Positions 36,120 to 47,622 of a stretch of DNA of 64,000 nt are shown here, one piece after another. The stretch comes from Spinacia oleracea. Lineage: Eukaryota > Streptophyta > Magnoliopsida > Caryophyllales > Amaranthaceae. The position numbers were made by a program, and so were the translations under genes. Numbering within the stretch: the stretch's first letter is position 1; every line of letters starts with the position of its first letter. The stretch spans positions 109,526,141 to 109,590,140 of the forward strand of contig NC_079487.1 in assembly GCF_020520425.1 (NCBI RefSeq), given 5' to 3'. The notes beneath the pieces are model-generated. The model ran no database searches, had not been told where the DNA came from, and saw only the letters and a list, made by a program, of their open reading frames with translations.

Positions 36120-37575
36120 TGAAGGAAATAATGCCTTGGTCCAAGTTTGCATTTATTGCTAAGTCTAATAAATGCGGTTCAATATTAAATAAACAAATCA
36201 ATTATTCAGTGAGATCAAGTGATCTGAATGCCTATATAGAGCCCGCTTCAGTTCAAGTGGAATTAATAATATTAATGCCACAACTTACTCTTAACTGGAC
36301 ACCTAGGGTAACACACATAGTACATGAACGGATCAAGATTTAGGTGAATATAATATTCAGTAAATACTCTAATTATAGACATTCGGAAATGATGGATGTT
36401 GGTTTCAGTGGGAGCTCAACAAACCATCAAAAGGCAAGGACGAGAGTATTTGTCTGAAACAAAGATATTGTCGGAAACGGGAATATGGTTCGTATCGGAA
36501 ATATTATCGGAATTGGAAATATTACCATAAATGGAAATATTACCGCAAACGAAAATATTGTTCAGAAATGGAAATATTCTTGGAAAGGAATCTGAAATAT
36601 TACAAGAATGTGAAATATTGTTTGAATCGGAAATATTGTCGGAATCGGAAAATTTGCCAGAAACGAAAATATTTTCCTTCTCAAAAATATTTCCGGAATC
36701 GGAAAACAAATCGGAAACACGACGGCCGGCGAAAGTGCCAGCACGTGGGCCAACGCCTATGGAGCAGTGCCCATGGGCCAGCGCCACGAGGCCAACACAA
36801 CAGCGCCATGCCAGCCCACAGGCAAGCGCCAGGCCAGGCCGCTCCCATGGACCTTACGCCTATTTGGGCCGCGTGCTTGGCCAAGTTTTGTTTTCTTGTG
36901 TACCAAGTAAACTTTCTATGCAAGTTGTTTGGGCCATAAGTAAACCAATTTATGTTAGTATTAGAATAAGATTTCTAACGTAACCATAATTGCTAGTTTC
37001 CTAAAGTCATACCCAATTTTAATATCCTAATCCTAATAAGCTTAGGTTTTGTGATATTCTAGAATACTCCATGCACTATAAATATGACCCTAGGGTGACA
37101 TATTTTGAATACTTGAATACACAATAAATTCAATACTTTTGCCTATAACTCAAAGTGAGAGCCGGAGTTCATAAACCTTAAATTATATCCTAGTTGGTTG
37201 AAGCTAAGGCGGATCCGAACGTGTTGTGGACTATCTACGAAGGGCCACATTTGGAGCTCTATACTTGTTCTTGTTCGGTTCGGGAGCTACTTGGGAAGAC
37301 ACACATCACATAGTATGTATTCTGAACTATATGATAATTGATTATATGCAATTAATTTGGATTCTGGAAATTTATCGCTTTTTCGCATGAAATTAGATTG
37401 TTTATAACCTTAAAGTGGTATCACGAGCATCTAATTATTTTCTTAATCAATTACATTAACATGTATTAAATTTTATAAATTTGCAAAGAATTAAAGGGGT
37501 GAATTAATTTCTTGTAATTAATTGCAAATTCATGCGATTATTTAATTATATATTCGCAGGATTTTTGGCAATTTT
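36120..37575 (+). mobile_element. Ty1/copia-type LTR with start of internal region, truncated
   Basis: It starts TGAAGGAAATAATG and closely follows the element at 59666: shared text includes aaatgcggttca, agcccgcttcagttcaagtgg and a degenerate ggaaatattgtcggaatcgg minisatellite (36460-36720), then a GC-rich block and a primer-binding site tggtatcacgagc at 37416-37428. The internal region matches 61196-61275 and breaks off near 37575. It is more diverged than the right-hand copy, so an older insertion. The copia assignment rests on the primer site and general layout, since no coding domain is visible. Confidence 0.7.
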
Positions 37576-37614
37576 ATCAATTTTGATAAAAGTAAGGAAT
37601 TATTAGGGTGTTAC
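37576..37614. other. Junction remnant resembling an LTR 3' end
   Basis: The bases up to about 37614 end ttagggtgttaca, like the terminal bases of the Ty3 LTRs here (ggggtgttaca), but nothing upstream matches them. Probably a scrap of another LTR between the copia fragment and the Tat element. Confidence 0.35.
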
Positions 37615-40600
37615 ATGAGGATATCTTGGTGTCGACGTCTTTAGTTCGATATTCCATGTTTTGCAGAATGCTCTCGTCTTATCGCTTATAAACCGAGATC
37701 TGTTGTCGAATATAATCTCTGATGGTACACCGAACCTGCATGTTATGTTAGTCCAAATAAACGAGCATACTTCTTTGTCCCTTACTTGCTGGAACGCACT
37801 TAGAAAAGTAACTCGTTAGTGCGAACATAAAGAACTTTGTCCTGGGCCACGAGTAGTTTTCCAACGATGTCCATCCCCCATTTCATGAAAGGCCAAGGTG
37901 TAAAAGTAGGATGTAGTAATTCAGATGGTTTATGTGTCATACCTGCATGCCTTTGGAATTATTGCACCTGGCGACGTACCTCATGGCATCTTTGAACATT
38001 GTCGGCCAGTAGTACCCGTTCCTCTTGACTCTAGTTGATAGACCGACCACCTTCATGTCCTCCACATTCTCCTTCGTAGTATTGCTGGAGTAGCCCTTCC
38101 CATTATAATTTGTCTACTCATCTCATCATCGTCTCGTCGACCGATTTCTTAAACAAGGCGCCCTGCAAAATAGCATACCGTGAAGCTATAAAGAGGATTT
38201 TCTTGGCTTCGAGTTTGTCGTTAGGAAGGATTTCATGGAGGAGGTAATAGAGGATGGGTTTTGTTCAACTTTCTGTGTTTGTGGTTGTCAAGACGAGGTT
38301 ACTCTCTGGTGGATTTTCTTTGTGGACAGTGGGCGGTAGCAGGTGTACTAAAGGTGTGGTCGAGAAAGGTGATTTTCTGAGTGCCGATCCTAGGTTTGCA
38401 AGTGTGTCTGCTTGTGTGTTTTGGTCTCTTGGGACTTGTTTTATGGAAAATGGTTTGAATTTCGTGGTTATCTTTTTGGCTTTTTCGAGGTATAGGGTCA
38501 TTTTGAGGTATTTGGCTTCGTAATCTCCATTGATTTGGTTGACGATCAGTTGGGAGTCGCTGAAGAGGTTGAGTCCTATCGCTCCTAGGTTCTCTGCAGT
38601 CTCATTCCAGCGATCAGCGCCTCGTACTCTGCTTTGTTGTTCGTCGCCCTGGAGTCGCAACATATGGCCTGTACGTGCTATCATGTCCCCTTGTGGTGAT
38701 TTCAGCATGACGCCTAGCCCTGCACCTCGGAGGTTGGAAGAAGAATAGTGTCCATGTTCCGCCTTTGTCTACGTTGTTGATGTGTTCTACTTCGTCGTTT
38801 GCTACCTTTTCTAAGCCGGGGTTGAAGTCGGCCACAAAATCATCTAGGGCTTGCGGCTTTACTGTCGTCCTTGGCTAGTATTTGATGTCGAATCCTCCCA
38901 ATGCCATCGTCCATTTTTCCATGGGACCTGTCAGTTCTAGCCTACGCATCATAGACTTAATGGGGTAGTTAGTCATCACCACTATTTGGTGGGTTTCAAA
39001 GTAATGCCTTAGCTTTTTGGCAGCAGTGGCGAGTACTAAAATGAGTTTTTCTAGAGGAGAATATCTGGTCTCTGCGTCTAACAGAGACTTACTGATGTAG
39101 TAGATGGGTAGTTATTGTGTCTCGTCTTCTTGGGCTAGCACCACGCTGACTGCTACTATACTGACGGCAAGGTAAAGTTGTAAGACTTCACTTTCCTTTG
39201 GCTTGGACAGGAGGGGTAGCGAAATCAAGTACTTTTTATGGTTTTGCAAAGCCTCTTCATGGTCGTCAGACCAGTCGAATCCTTTATTTTTTCGCAAGAC
39301 ATCGTAAAACAGTCGACACTTGTCTGACGACCTCGAAATGAACCGATTTAATGCCGCCACTCGCCATGTGAAGCGTTGTACCTCTTTTATGTTTCTTGGT
39401 GACTGAATGTTGATGATTGCTTGTACTTGTTCTGGGCTTACTTCGATACCCCGCTGGGTGGCAATGTAGCCCAAGAAATTTCCTGTAGACACTCCGAAAG
39501 AACATTTAGTAGGGTTTAGTTTCATACCGTATTTTCTTAATATTTCAAAGGATTATCGTAAGTGCTCCGACCACATGGTCGCCTGCTTTCATCGATTTCA
39601 CCAACATGTCGTCGATGTAGACTTCCATCGTGTCTCCGAGCTGATATTTGAACATCTTATTAACCAGTCGTTGGTACGTCGCACCTGCATTCTTAAGACC
39701 AAAAGGCATGACTTTATAACAACATATTTTTCTATTTGTTACAAAAGCTGTTTTTTCTTGATCCTCTGGGTGCATGAGGATCTTATTATATCCAGAGTGT
39801 ACCTTGCCGTCTATGCACGGTAGGGGAAAAGGATCTTTGGGGCATACTTTGTTGATGTCGGTGAAGTCTATGCAAACCCTCCACTTGTCGTTCTTTTTGC
39901 TGACGACGATTACGTTTGCTAACCAATCCGGATATTTGACCTCTCGAATCTTTCCTGTTTCGATCAATTTTTGGACCTCTTCGTCTATGATCTTATTTCT
40001 TTCGGGTGCGAACTTTCATCACTTCTGTTTGACTGGTTTGAAGTTGGGGTCGACGTTGAGCTTATAGGTGATGACGTCTAGGCTGATTCTTGTCATATCT
40101 TCATGCGACCAGGCAAAGCAGTCCAAGTTTTCTCTTAGGAACGCCACTATTTGACTTCTGATGTTTACAGGGAGCGACGCTCTGATCCTTACGACATGGT
40201 ATGGCTTAGCCAAGTCTAATACGATCTCGTTGATCTGTTGATCGTCTGGCTCGTATGCTGTCATCCCTTGCTGTAATTGCGATATGGATTACTTCGATGG
40301 CTTAAGTGTAGTCTCCTAGCAGCGTTTGGCCTCACGTTGTTGTCCTTTGATTTCCATGACCCCCCCTTGGTCGGGAACTTGATTGATTGGTGGTAGGTGG
40401 ATGGGGTCTGCTTTCATCTTGTGGATCCAGATGGACAGTCTATATATGACGTTGAACTTGGTCATCATGTTGACGCCTTCTGCGTATGTGGGAAAAGATA
40501 TTTCCCCTACTGTGCGCATCGACTCTCCACTGAACCCTACCAAAACTGTTAACCTCCTGGCTATGTTCTTCTCAGCAAGCCTCATCTCTTGCAGAGCTTT

Positions 40601-43055
40601 AAGAAACAACACATTTTTGGAACTTCCATTGTCGATCAATATCCTTTTGATCAGAGCATTTCCGATGGGAAGTGATATCACCAATCCGTCGTGATGCTCT
40701 TGGTGTGTGTCGACTGAATCTGAGTCGTTAAAGGTGATTGATATGGCTGCAATGAATTTGTCGAGTGCGATCTCATCCTTGGTCTTCCCCTCTTTGATGG
40801 CTCCAGGTTCTCGATCCTCTGTTTATCTTTTTAGCTGCAGAAGAGGTTAGGCCACAAATATCTGAGTCACCAGAAATAACATTTACCACTTTATTATACT
40901 GTGGCGGTGCCGGTCGGTAGCTTCTAGGCGTTGGGTTGGCTTGGTTGGTCTTTTTCTTGTTGTAGGTCTCCTTTCCGTTGTCGCTCAGCAGCTCTTTTAA
41001 GTGCCCCCGCTTCAACATATATGCAACCTCCTTTTTAAGGGATATGCAATCTTCGGTTTTGTGGACGTTGTCGCGGTGGAACTCACACCATTTGCTCATA
41101 TCCTTCATGGAGTCTGGTTTGTCGCTCTTCATAGGCCATCTGACGTTTCCACCAATGTTTTGAAGGGAGTTGACGAAGCCTCGTTGAAACCATGCTCTAA
41201 GATGTCTGGGTAGTCGGTCCACTCATTCTTGTAACCCATTGTTAGTGTCATCATATTGATTGACATTTTGTACCTGGTTTTGGCGATTATATGGTTGGTG
41301 TCACCAGTTGTTGTTCCTCGGTGTGTATGACCTGCTGATCGCGGTGCCGTCGTCCGGGTGGCTTCATCATCTTCCAGGCGCATTTGGGCACAGACTCTGG
41401 ATCTGACCTCTTCGAACGTTGCACAAGGATACTTGGGGATTTCTCGGTACAACTCCGAATTAGGGATGAGACCTCTTTTGAAGGCTTCGATAGCTGTCTT
41501 GCCATCACATTTTATTATACTAATTTTTTCACAATTTAATCGATTGAAATAATTACGTACCGATTCGGTGGGAGCTTGGACCAACCGATAAAGGTCACTA
41601 GTTTGCTTCTCTAGTTGACGACTGCTGGGCGAACTGCTGGTAAAAGGCATTGATCAGGTCGGCAAGGCAGGAGATGGATCCGGGGGTGATGCTCATGAGC
41701 CACTCCAGTGTTTCTCCGTCTAGGGAACCTCTGAAAGATTTGCACATGACAGGTTCCACTAGGTCCCACGGGATGCCGATCTACCACATCCGTTGTTTGT
41801 AGACGTTGACATGTCGGTATAGGTCAGACGTCCCTTCATAAAGGGTGGTCTAGATGGGGATCCTCAACTGGTGCGGGACTGTCACTCTGGCGATCTCCTT
41901 GTAGAAGGGTGATGCAGCGTACCCGTTGGTCGGTTCGGTCTCCACCGGTGTTGGTGCCCCCGGCAGCTTGGATCACATCAGCTTCTGCATCAACGAACTC
42001 TGCTTCTCCAGAAATTTCAGGCGGCGGGTCAGGGGATCAGGTTCTGCACCATCGTTCTCCGCTGGCTCTTCTTCGTCGGATGGGGTCACGTCGTGTTCGT
42101 CGCCGAACTCGAACATCAGCTTTCGGGCCTTCCCGTTGGGTTTGAAGCGAGAGTGGTACCTAGAGATTTTTGCAGACTCTAGCTCCTTCTGGAGGGTTTC
42201 AACAGAAGCCTTTGAGGACACATTTTCAGATGCGAGCCGCTCGTTTTCCGCCTTTTGGCTAGCAAACTCTGCTTGGGCCTTGACATAGGCGGCCCGAATC
42301 TATTCGAGCGTCATATCTCCGGAAGATATTTTTGAGGGAACTTTTTCAAGGGAAACCTAGTTAATGTCCCCACAAATGGCGCCAAACTGTTTATGCCAAA
42401 TTTAGTCTAAGGGGAGACACTTGTCTTGGGTCAACACTAACTAAGAAATTGAATAACGAAAGCAAGAAAAGAGAGACACACAAGGAGACGGTGATGCAGA
42501 AAATTCAGGAATAGGGAGAAAAACCGCAGGTAGCAATGAGGTTACCAATCCACTAATATCCCTAATAATCTAAGTAAAAAAAAAAAAGAATGTTTTCCTT
42601 AATGAAAATACAATGATTGTTTAATGATTGCTAGAATAATAATGTTATATTGCTTGGATGCTTGAGTGCTTGAGTGAACGTGTCTTTTGCTTGGCATGGC
42701 CTCCTCTTTTTATAGCTTTTAGGGTAACTGATAGATTAGTTAGGAGAATCCTCGGAAAATAGGAGTTAGTTGTGGCCAACTTCTGCACGTCTTCCGCCCG
42801 TATGCAACAGCTTAATTGGTTGTTGATTGCTCCTTTGACCTGATCAAACCTCTTGACGGCGCTGAACCTTGGGTCTTGACCAACAATCTTAACCTAGCTT
42901 CTGGTCGTCTATCCCTTGTCGTCGGTCGCTTGAATCTACTCACGACCTTTTCAGGCGACACATCTTGACCTGCAGACACGACAGTACTGGGCGACACACC
43001 ATGATCATACGACAAAGCAATTACGTCGATCGTTAGTACAAAAAGTGGGATAACA
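37614..43055 (-). mobile_element. Tat/Ogre-lineage Ty3 retrotransposon, 3'-truncated and decayed
   Basis: On the minus strand from the right: LTR 42388-43055; primer-site region ttggcgccatttgtggggac; gag (41129-42221, e.g. TSDLYRLVQAPTESVRNYF); protease (40316-40684, RILIDNGSSKNVLF); reverse transcriptase (39545-39967, FGLKNAGATYQRLVNKMF and YIDDMLVKS); first RNase H (39112-39525); a second, archaeal-type RNase H (38265-38835, LFSDSQLIVNQINGDYEAK, VPRDQNTQADTLANLGSAL); and integrase scraps down to 37614. The extra RNase H is diagnostic of the Tat lineage. Frames are broken at several points and the 3' LTR is missing. Confidence 0.88.
42388..43055 (-). repeat. 5' LTR of the Tat element
   Basis: On the minus strand it starts TGTTATCCCACTTTTTG and ends AAATTTGGCATAAACA, directly followed by gtttggcgcc. 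The inner end is secure because of the primer site. The outer end is a guess from TG...CA termini, since no second LTR is available for comparison. Confidence 0.55.
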
Positions 43056-43431
43056 TAAATTACGGGAAGCGTTTGTTTATTATTTTCTCTCAAATAAGAA
43101 TATATGAAACTAACCAAATTAGCAAGCTAGCTAGGCGATTAATTAACGAGATGTTGTCACTAATGTTTAGTATTGAATTGGACATGTTGTTTACTATATA
43201 ATATACTTACATATAAGGTGTGTCAAGGTGTATCTAATAATTTTCACAGACCCGTAGCAATTAAAAGGCACTAGCAGCTAAATAATCTAATTAATAAAGT
43301 GGACTATATGATTTAACCAGTTTAGTATGAAACAATTTTTTGTTCTATAATCATTTACGAATTTAATTAAATATATACCACTAATGTATCATATATAATT
43401 GTATAATTCAATGTTACATACTCGTATATCA
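43056..43431. other. Intergenic, AT-rich
   Basis: No gene or mobile element was recognised between the Tat LTR and the tRNA-like foldback. Confidence 0.4.
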
Positions 43432-43642
43432 ACCAATTGAGGTTGGCATGAGTGGTTAAGGGCCTCTTGCTCCTTAACCAAGGTCTCGACATGGCCCGAC
43501 GCAGCTGGAAGATGATAAATAGTTGATTGCTCGAATGGTGTATGCGCATGTATTTTTGATTTTTTCCATTACCAAGGCTCGAACCCGAGACCTTGGTTAA
43601 GGAACAAGAGACCCCTAACCACTCATGCCAACCTCAATTGAT
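43432..43642. repeat. Foldback of two tRNA-like (SINE-type) arms
   Basis: The left arm 43435-43490 (caattgaggttggcatgag ... aaccaaggtctcg) is inverted at 43585-43642. The right arm, read on the minus strand, has a box-A-like tggcatgagtgg and a box-B-like gggttcgagcc, as in a tRNA-derived promoter. The left arm has box A but a disrupted box B (gacatggcccgac). The spacer is about 95 bp. Two head-to-head SINE ends or a tRNA-like foldback would both fit. Not an intact tRNA gene. Confidence 0.6.
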
Positions 43643-43945
43643 ATGTATATATATATATATATATACTCTTAAAAAAAAAAACTAAATTTGCAATTCATAT
43701 TACAATACTAATAAGAAGTACATATTTAAATATATTGGAAAAGAATCATGACATTTAATTGGAGAACATGCAAATTAAAAGCCAAAACATATACGGAGTA
43801 TTAATCAAAGCGGAGTACTACTCCGTAACATTAATTAATACATACTAAACCACAGTAGCCAGAAAATTGAAAACACAAACACGTACTACGTAATAATTAA
43901 CGTAATACTAAACCACACTTACACATTACTCGAGTTTTTAATTAA

Positions 43946-44272
43946 TTAGTCTCGGCAATACTTAGAGAAAAAAACGACGATGGCTTGGTAGTTGGGAAAT
44001 ATGTTAATTGATCTCTCCTCACTAGAGTACTGCTTCCGTACCTTTTTAATTGCGTCACATATATCATTGATTTGGTTTGTTCTTTTATTGAACTTGCTCA
44101 GAAACTTTTTGAGGTTAGCTGCCCGTGATGCTTCTCCATTACCCCATATTTGCACAAACCTATTTGCGGCCGAAGAACTCAACTTCGACTCCGGGAAGAA
44201 GACTGCAGCATCAACAACTCCACTCATCATCACCAGCCCTATGATAACAAAGCATCCCACCATATTCTTCAT
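43946..44272 (-). CDS. Small secreted protein of unknown function
   Basis: A single-exon frame of 108 residues. Residues 1 to about 22 (MKNMVGCFVIIGLVMMSGVV) form a clear signal peptide with cleavage likely near DAA. The mature part is basic, with two Cys (72 and 106) that could form one disulfide, and ends VVFFSKYCRD. A strong TATA box lies about 90 bases upstream of the ATG, and the leader is short and AT-rich, supporting a real transcribed gene. I do not recognise the family. It has none of the multi-Cys patterns of defensins, lipid-transfer proteins or RALF peptides. It stands alone between repeats, so it could be lineage-specific. Confidence 0.7.
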   Translation of the reverse strand: MKNMVGCFVIIGLVMMSGVVDAAVFFPESKLSSSAANRFVQIWGNGEASRAANLKKFLSKFNKRTNQINDICDAIKKVRKQYSSEERSINIFPNYQAIVVFFSKYCRD

Positions 44273-44360
44273 TTTATCTTCTTCAATTCTTTGACTTTGT
44301 TTATTAATTAATTAATTAATTGTTTAGAGGTTAATGTGTATTTCATTAGCTAGATAAGTG

Positions 44361-44372
44361 TCTATATTTATA
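44361..44372 (-). promoter_or_regulatory. TATA box of the small secreted protein gene
   Basis: On the minus strand the sequence reads cctcTATAAATAtagacac, about 90 bases upstream of the ATG at 44272, placing the start site near 44335. Confidence 0.7.
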
Positions 44373-46015
44373 GAGGAATTAAGATATTACTACTTGAAAT
44401 GAAACTAAAGGTGGTATTGTGGTAACTGGTAACTGGTAAGCTAAGTTGGTTTGGGAAAGTGTTGAGAAATTTTGGTTGCAACTTGCCAACTTGTATGCAA
44501 GTGAACAAGCATGGTACGAACTTATGCGGCAAGTGCAGCGAATTGAATGAGAAACAGCTAGAGGGCGGCTGAAAATACAATACGACCATCACGGGAAGCT
44601 AATAATACGGAGTACCTATTATGAGTCAAGTCCTTACAGAGAGTAATAAATAAATAAATAAATAAATAAATAGAAAAAAAAACAATGAGAAAAGTATTTT
44701 AATCAAATTAGAGAGAGAGTTTATTCTAGTGGTGGTTACTAGAGGAGTAGACACATTAAATAATTAGAAGGCGAGGTAGAAAATTTACTAAAAATGGAAG
44801 TCTAACTCCTAATAAAATACAGGCGGAAATGCTAAGTGTGACTCCTAAAAAAATATGAAGGGAGTAATTGTTAGGCGCGCTGAGACCGGCCGGAAAATGA
44901 TTATTTCCCTTGTCTTATACTTCTGAGTTAGGAACGATCACACAATTATTATAGTCTCTGTCTTCCTACAAAAAAAATGTTTGGTCCCCACACCCTTACG
45001 CATTCAATTAAAAAGAATACTCCACTAATTCTTATCACATCAAATTTTCCTAAATAACAATTAATAACCAACTGCCTAACCACTTATCCCTAAAACTTTA
45101 TGTAAATGTAAATATAAAGATTAATGTATGACTGATTGAGAATAATTTTTTTTTTTGTTAGAAATGATTTATTTATTTCTAAAGTATATGATAAATTGAC
45201 TTTTAGTTAAGGTGGGAGGACTCGAGGAGTAGTTATTTGGAGGGAAAGGGACAAAAAAGTTTCCCTTTTACCAGGGCAGGCTAAAGGGAGGTCCAGCCGG
45301 ATCTATAGTATTGGGCCACAAAATTTTGGGCCCTAAAAATAAATCATGTTGGTTAAACCCCCGAGAACAAATATTATATATTTAACAGCTGCATTGTTAT
45401 GTATTATGTAATCTTTGTCCCAGTTGGTAAGGATTCATAAGTGTGGTAGCCGAGACCAGGGTTCAATTCTTCGCTTTTATTTAATCTTCGATGTATCAAT
45501 AAAACAATACTAATACAATAACTATGTGTTTTTACATTAAATAATTGTCCGTAAAAATGGTAGGGGCCCAATATATGTATTTAACACATGGCCTCCAAAT
45601 TACCAGAGACGGCCATGCCTTTCACGTGATAGATTTGGGTCATGATTGTTCAATTAATCAATTAGCTAACTCAGTCACTTATAAAAGATAACACTATTGA
45701 ATACTGATCCAAAGAAGTGTATGTTAAAAAAAAAAAAATCCAAAGAAGTCAATGTAATATTCAAAATTAGTGTCATACATTCCTATTGAGCATTGTTATT
45801 GATGTGCAATATCGATCATATACCTAACCTTGTGAGCATTATTTCTCCCCTAGCTTTCTTTTCTTGGTTGCCTCTTCTGGTTCAGATTTTGGTTTAGTCG
45901 TTACACCACTCTTCTCAAGGCCTTCAAGTTTCCTTCTCTTTCATTTTCTCTATGGCTTTTGCTTTTGAAAGTCTTACAGCTACCTCTTTCTGCGTTTTCC
46001 TTTCAAGGTGATCTA
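44373..46015. other. Intergenic, with an AAAT microsatellite and scraps
   Basis: 44644-44672 is an (aaat)n microsatellite. Near 45850-46010 the minus strand reads as Lys/Glu-rich codons (KEVAVRLSKAKAIEKMKEK), a possible exon remnant that I cannot name. The segment has no complete gene. Confidence 0.4.
45412..45520 (+). mobile_element. Candidate tRNA-derived SINE
   Basis: The box-A-like cccagttggtaagg and box-B-like agggttcaattc are spaced about 40 bases apart, as in tRNA-derived SINE promoters. The region is bracketed by inverted gggccc-containing phrases (about 45340 and 45569), so it may sit within another small element. No poly(A) tail or target duplication was confirmed. Confidence 0.4.
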
Positions 46016-46079
46016 TAAATATGTAAATATCATGTCATATATCTATAGTAACAAAAAAGACATGAATAACGTAAGCTTT

Positions 46080-46800
46080 GATGTAAATAACATACATTAC
46101 AATATAAATAACACAGACATTTTGTGGACATAACACATATTAAACATGAATCGGAAAAAAAAAATGTTTACATGTATTATAATCTAAATAACATAAAATT
46201 GTACGTAAATAATATAAACTGTAACAGAATTAACATAAGAATTTTAGTGGAATAACACAGATTAAGCATGAATTGTAAAATAACATATTAACATGTGTTA
46301 TAATCTATAATAACATAAACTTCTACATAAATAGCATATACTGTAACAGAAATAACACAAGAATTTTACTACTCCCTCCATATTTATTTAAGGGATACAT
46401 TTGGCCGGGCACGGGTATTAAGAAGAAGAATTGAATGAAATAAACTTACAAAGTAATAAAACAAGCGGGGTTTGGTAGATATTTTAATAAGTAAAACAAG
46501 TGGAGACCATGTCATTTTAAGAGGTGAGAGGTGGGGGTAGGGTGTAGATAGATTATTTAATTAGATGGTGGGGTTGATAAGTTACTAAAAATAGCAAGTG
46601 TATCTCTTAAATAAATACGACCGGAAAAGGCAAGTGTATCCCTTAAATAAATACGGAGGGAGTATAATAACACATGTTAAGCATGAATCGTAAAATATCA
46701 TATTAACATGTATTACAATCTAAATAACATAAATCTCTACATAAATAACAAATACTGTAACAGAAATAACACAAGATCGAATTTTACAAAAATTGACGGA
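46080..46800. repeat. Tandem array of ~115-130-bp units, split by a MITE
   Basis: Units share the phrases aacagaaataacacaag, cacatgttaagcatgaatcg and acatgtattataatctaa. About four units were seen, the last separated by the Stowaway at 46372-46662. Copies differ by substitutions and small gaps. Non-coding. Confidence 0.75.
46372..46662. mobile_element. Stowaway MITE inside a tandem array
   Basis: The ends ctccctccatatttattta and the complement taaataaatacggagggag are flanked by TA (46370-46371, 46663-46664). It is 291 bp long. Inverted subterminal agggatacattt / agtgtatccctt supports the call. Confidence 0.88.
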
Positions 46801-47486
46801 AATTAACGAAAATTACGAACTGAAATTATATGTAAAGTAACGTACTTATCTGTTGCAATTGTGTTAAATGTGTTGTTGATGTCGTTCAACAACTGTTGAT
46901 TGATGGTGGTCGATGGCCTCATTTCATCATTTTGGAACTCTTTGATCCTTTCTTGTTGCTCTTCTTTAAGAATGCAATTGTCTCACCGTCTTTAAATTCA
47001 CAACCAGAACTACAATTGTTGCGCAATTGTTCAATTAAAAAGGAAAAACTCAAAAAATTAAGGTTTATAAGTCAAAAAATTCAAAAGTATGAATGTAAAC
47101 AAAAATTAGGAAGAAACTACAATATTTTTTTGAGAAATTAGTGTTACTCACCTTATGTTCCTCTTCAATTGCTTTTTTTCAGGATGCTTTTCAGGCTGGT
47201 TCCCTTCCATTTTTCTGAAAGTTGAAGAAATGTAAATGAAGAGGAGAGAGAAAGCTCACAAATCGCCATTTTGTTTATGTCACTCTATTATACATACTAC
47301 TGAATCTAACAACCAAACCACATTATTTCTTGTTTTAGATGATATCCAAGCCTAATTGAATTGTCGAATACAAAGCTTTGGTTACTATCTTAATTCCAAC
47401 CATGAAGATGAAATTGAAAAATAAGAGGACAGAGAAAGGGAATCTAATTTCCTTTGGTTTACTTCACTTTTTTATTATATTATGCA
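46801..47486. other. Non-coding, possible exon scraps on the minus strand
   Basis: Near 47150-47215 the minus strand has an ATG followed by EGNQPEKHPEKKQLK and a plausible donor. It may go with the Lys-rich piece near 45950, but the connection is not established. Confidence 0.25.
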
Positions 47487-47587
47487 CTTTTTTTTTTTGG
47501 CAGAAACTACGAACAGAAAAAACATTAACCCTGTCTCCTAGCATGACAAGCTAAATCATGCGCATTCCTTACCCTATTTCTATGACA
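47487..47587 (-). mobile_element. 3' end of the LINE, beyond the Helitron
   Basis: Read on the minus strand from 47587, twenty codons (CHRNRVRNAHDLACHARRQG) end in TAA at 47527-47525. They are followed by a short 3' UTR and a poly(A) of 11 (47498-47488). The wording is the expected C-terminus of a plant L1 RNase H domain, and it is in phase with the LINE frame that is cut at 57701. It is therefore the missing tail of the same LINE. Confidence 0.92.
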
Positions 47588-47596
47588 CTAGTTGTT

Positions 47597-47622
47597 GGAC
47601 CGCGCGCTAGCGCGCGCGGTCC
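47597..47622 (-). terminator. Helitron 3' hairpin
   Basis: A 26-base structure with ten perfect GC-rich base pairs and a six-base loop, five bases before the terminal CTAG. In Helitrons such a hairpin ends rolling-circle replication. It is the only strongly GC-rich palindrome in the surrounding AT-rich DNA. Confidence 0.9.

Noticed and set aside
36416-36983. Overlapping frames of 120-150 codons on both strands
   Set aside because: They come from the ggaaatattg minisatellite and GC-rich block of a copia-type LTR; no domain and no conservation with the related LTR at 59666.
43432-43642. Functional tRNA gene
   Set aside because: Box A and B motifs are present, but no cloverleaf with anticodon arm could be drawn, and the two arms form a foldback.
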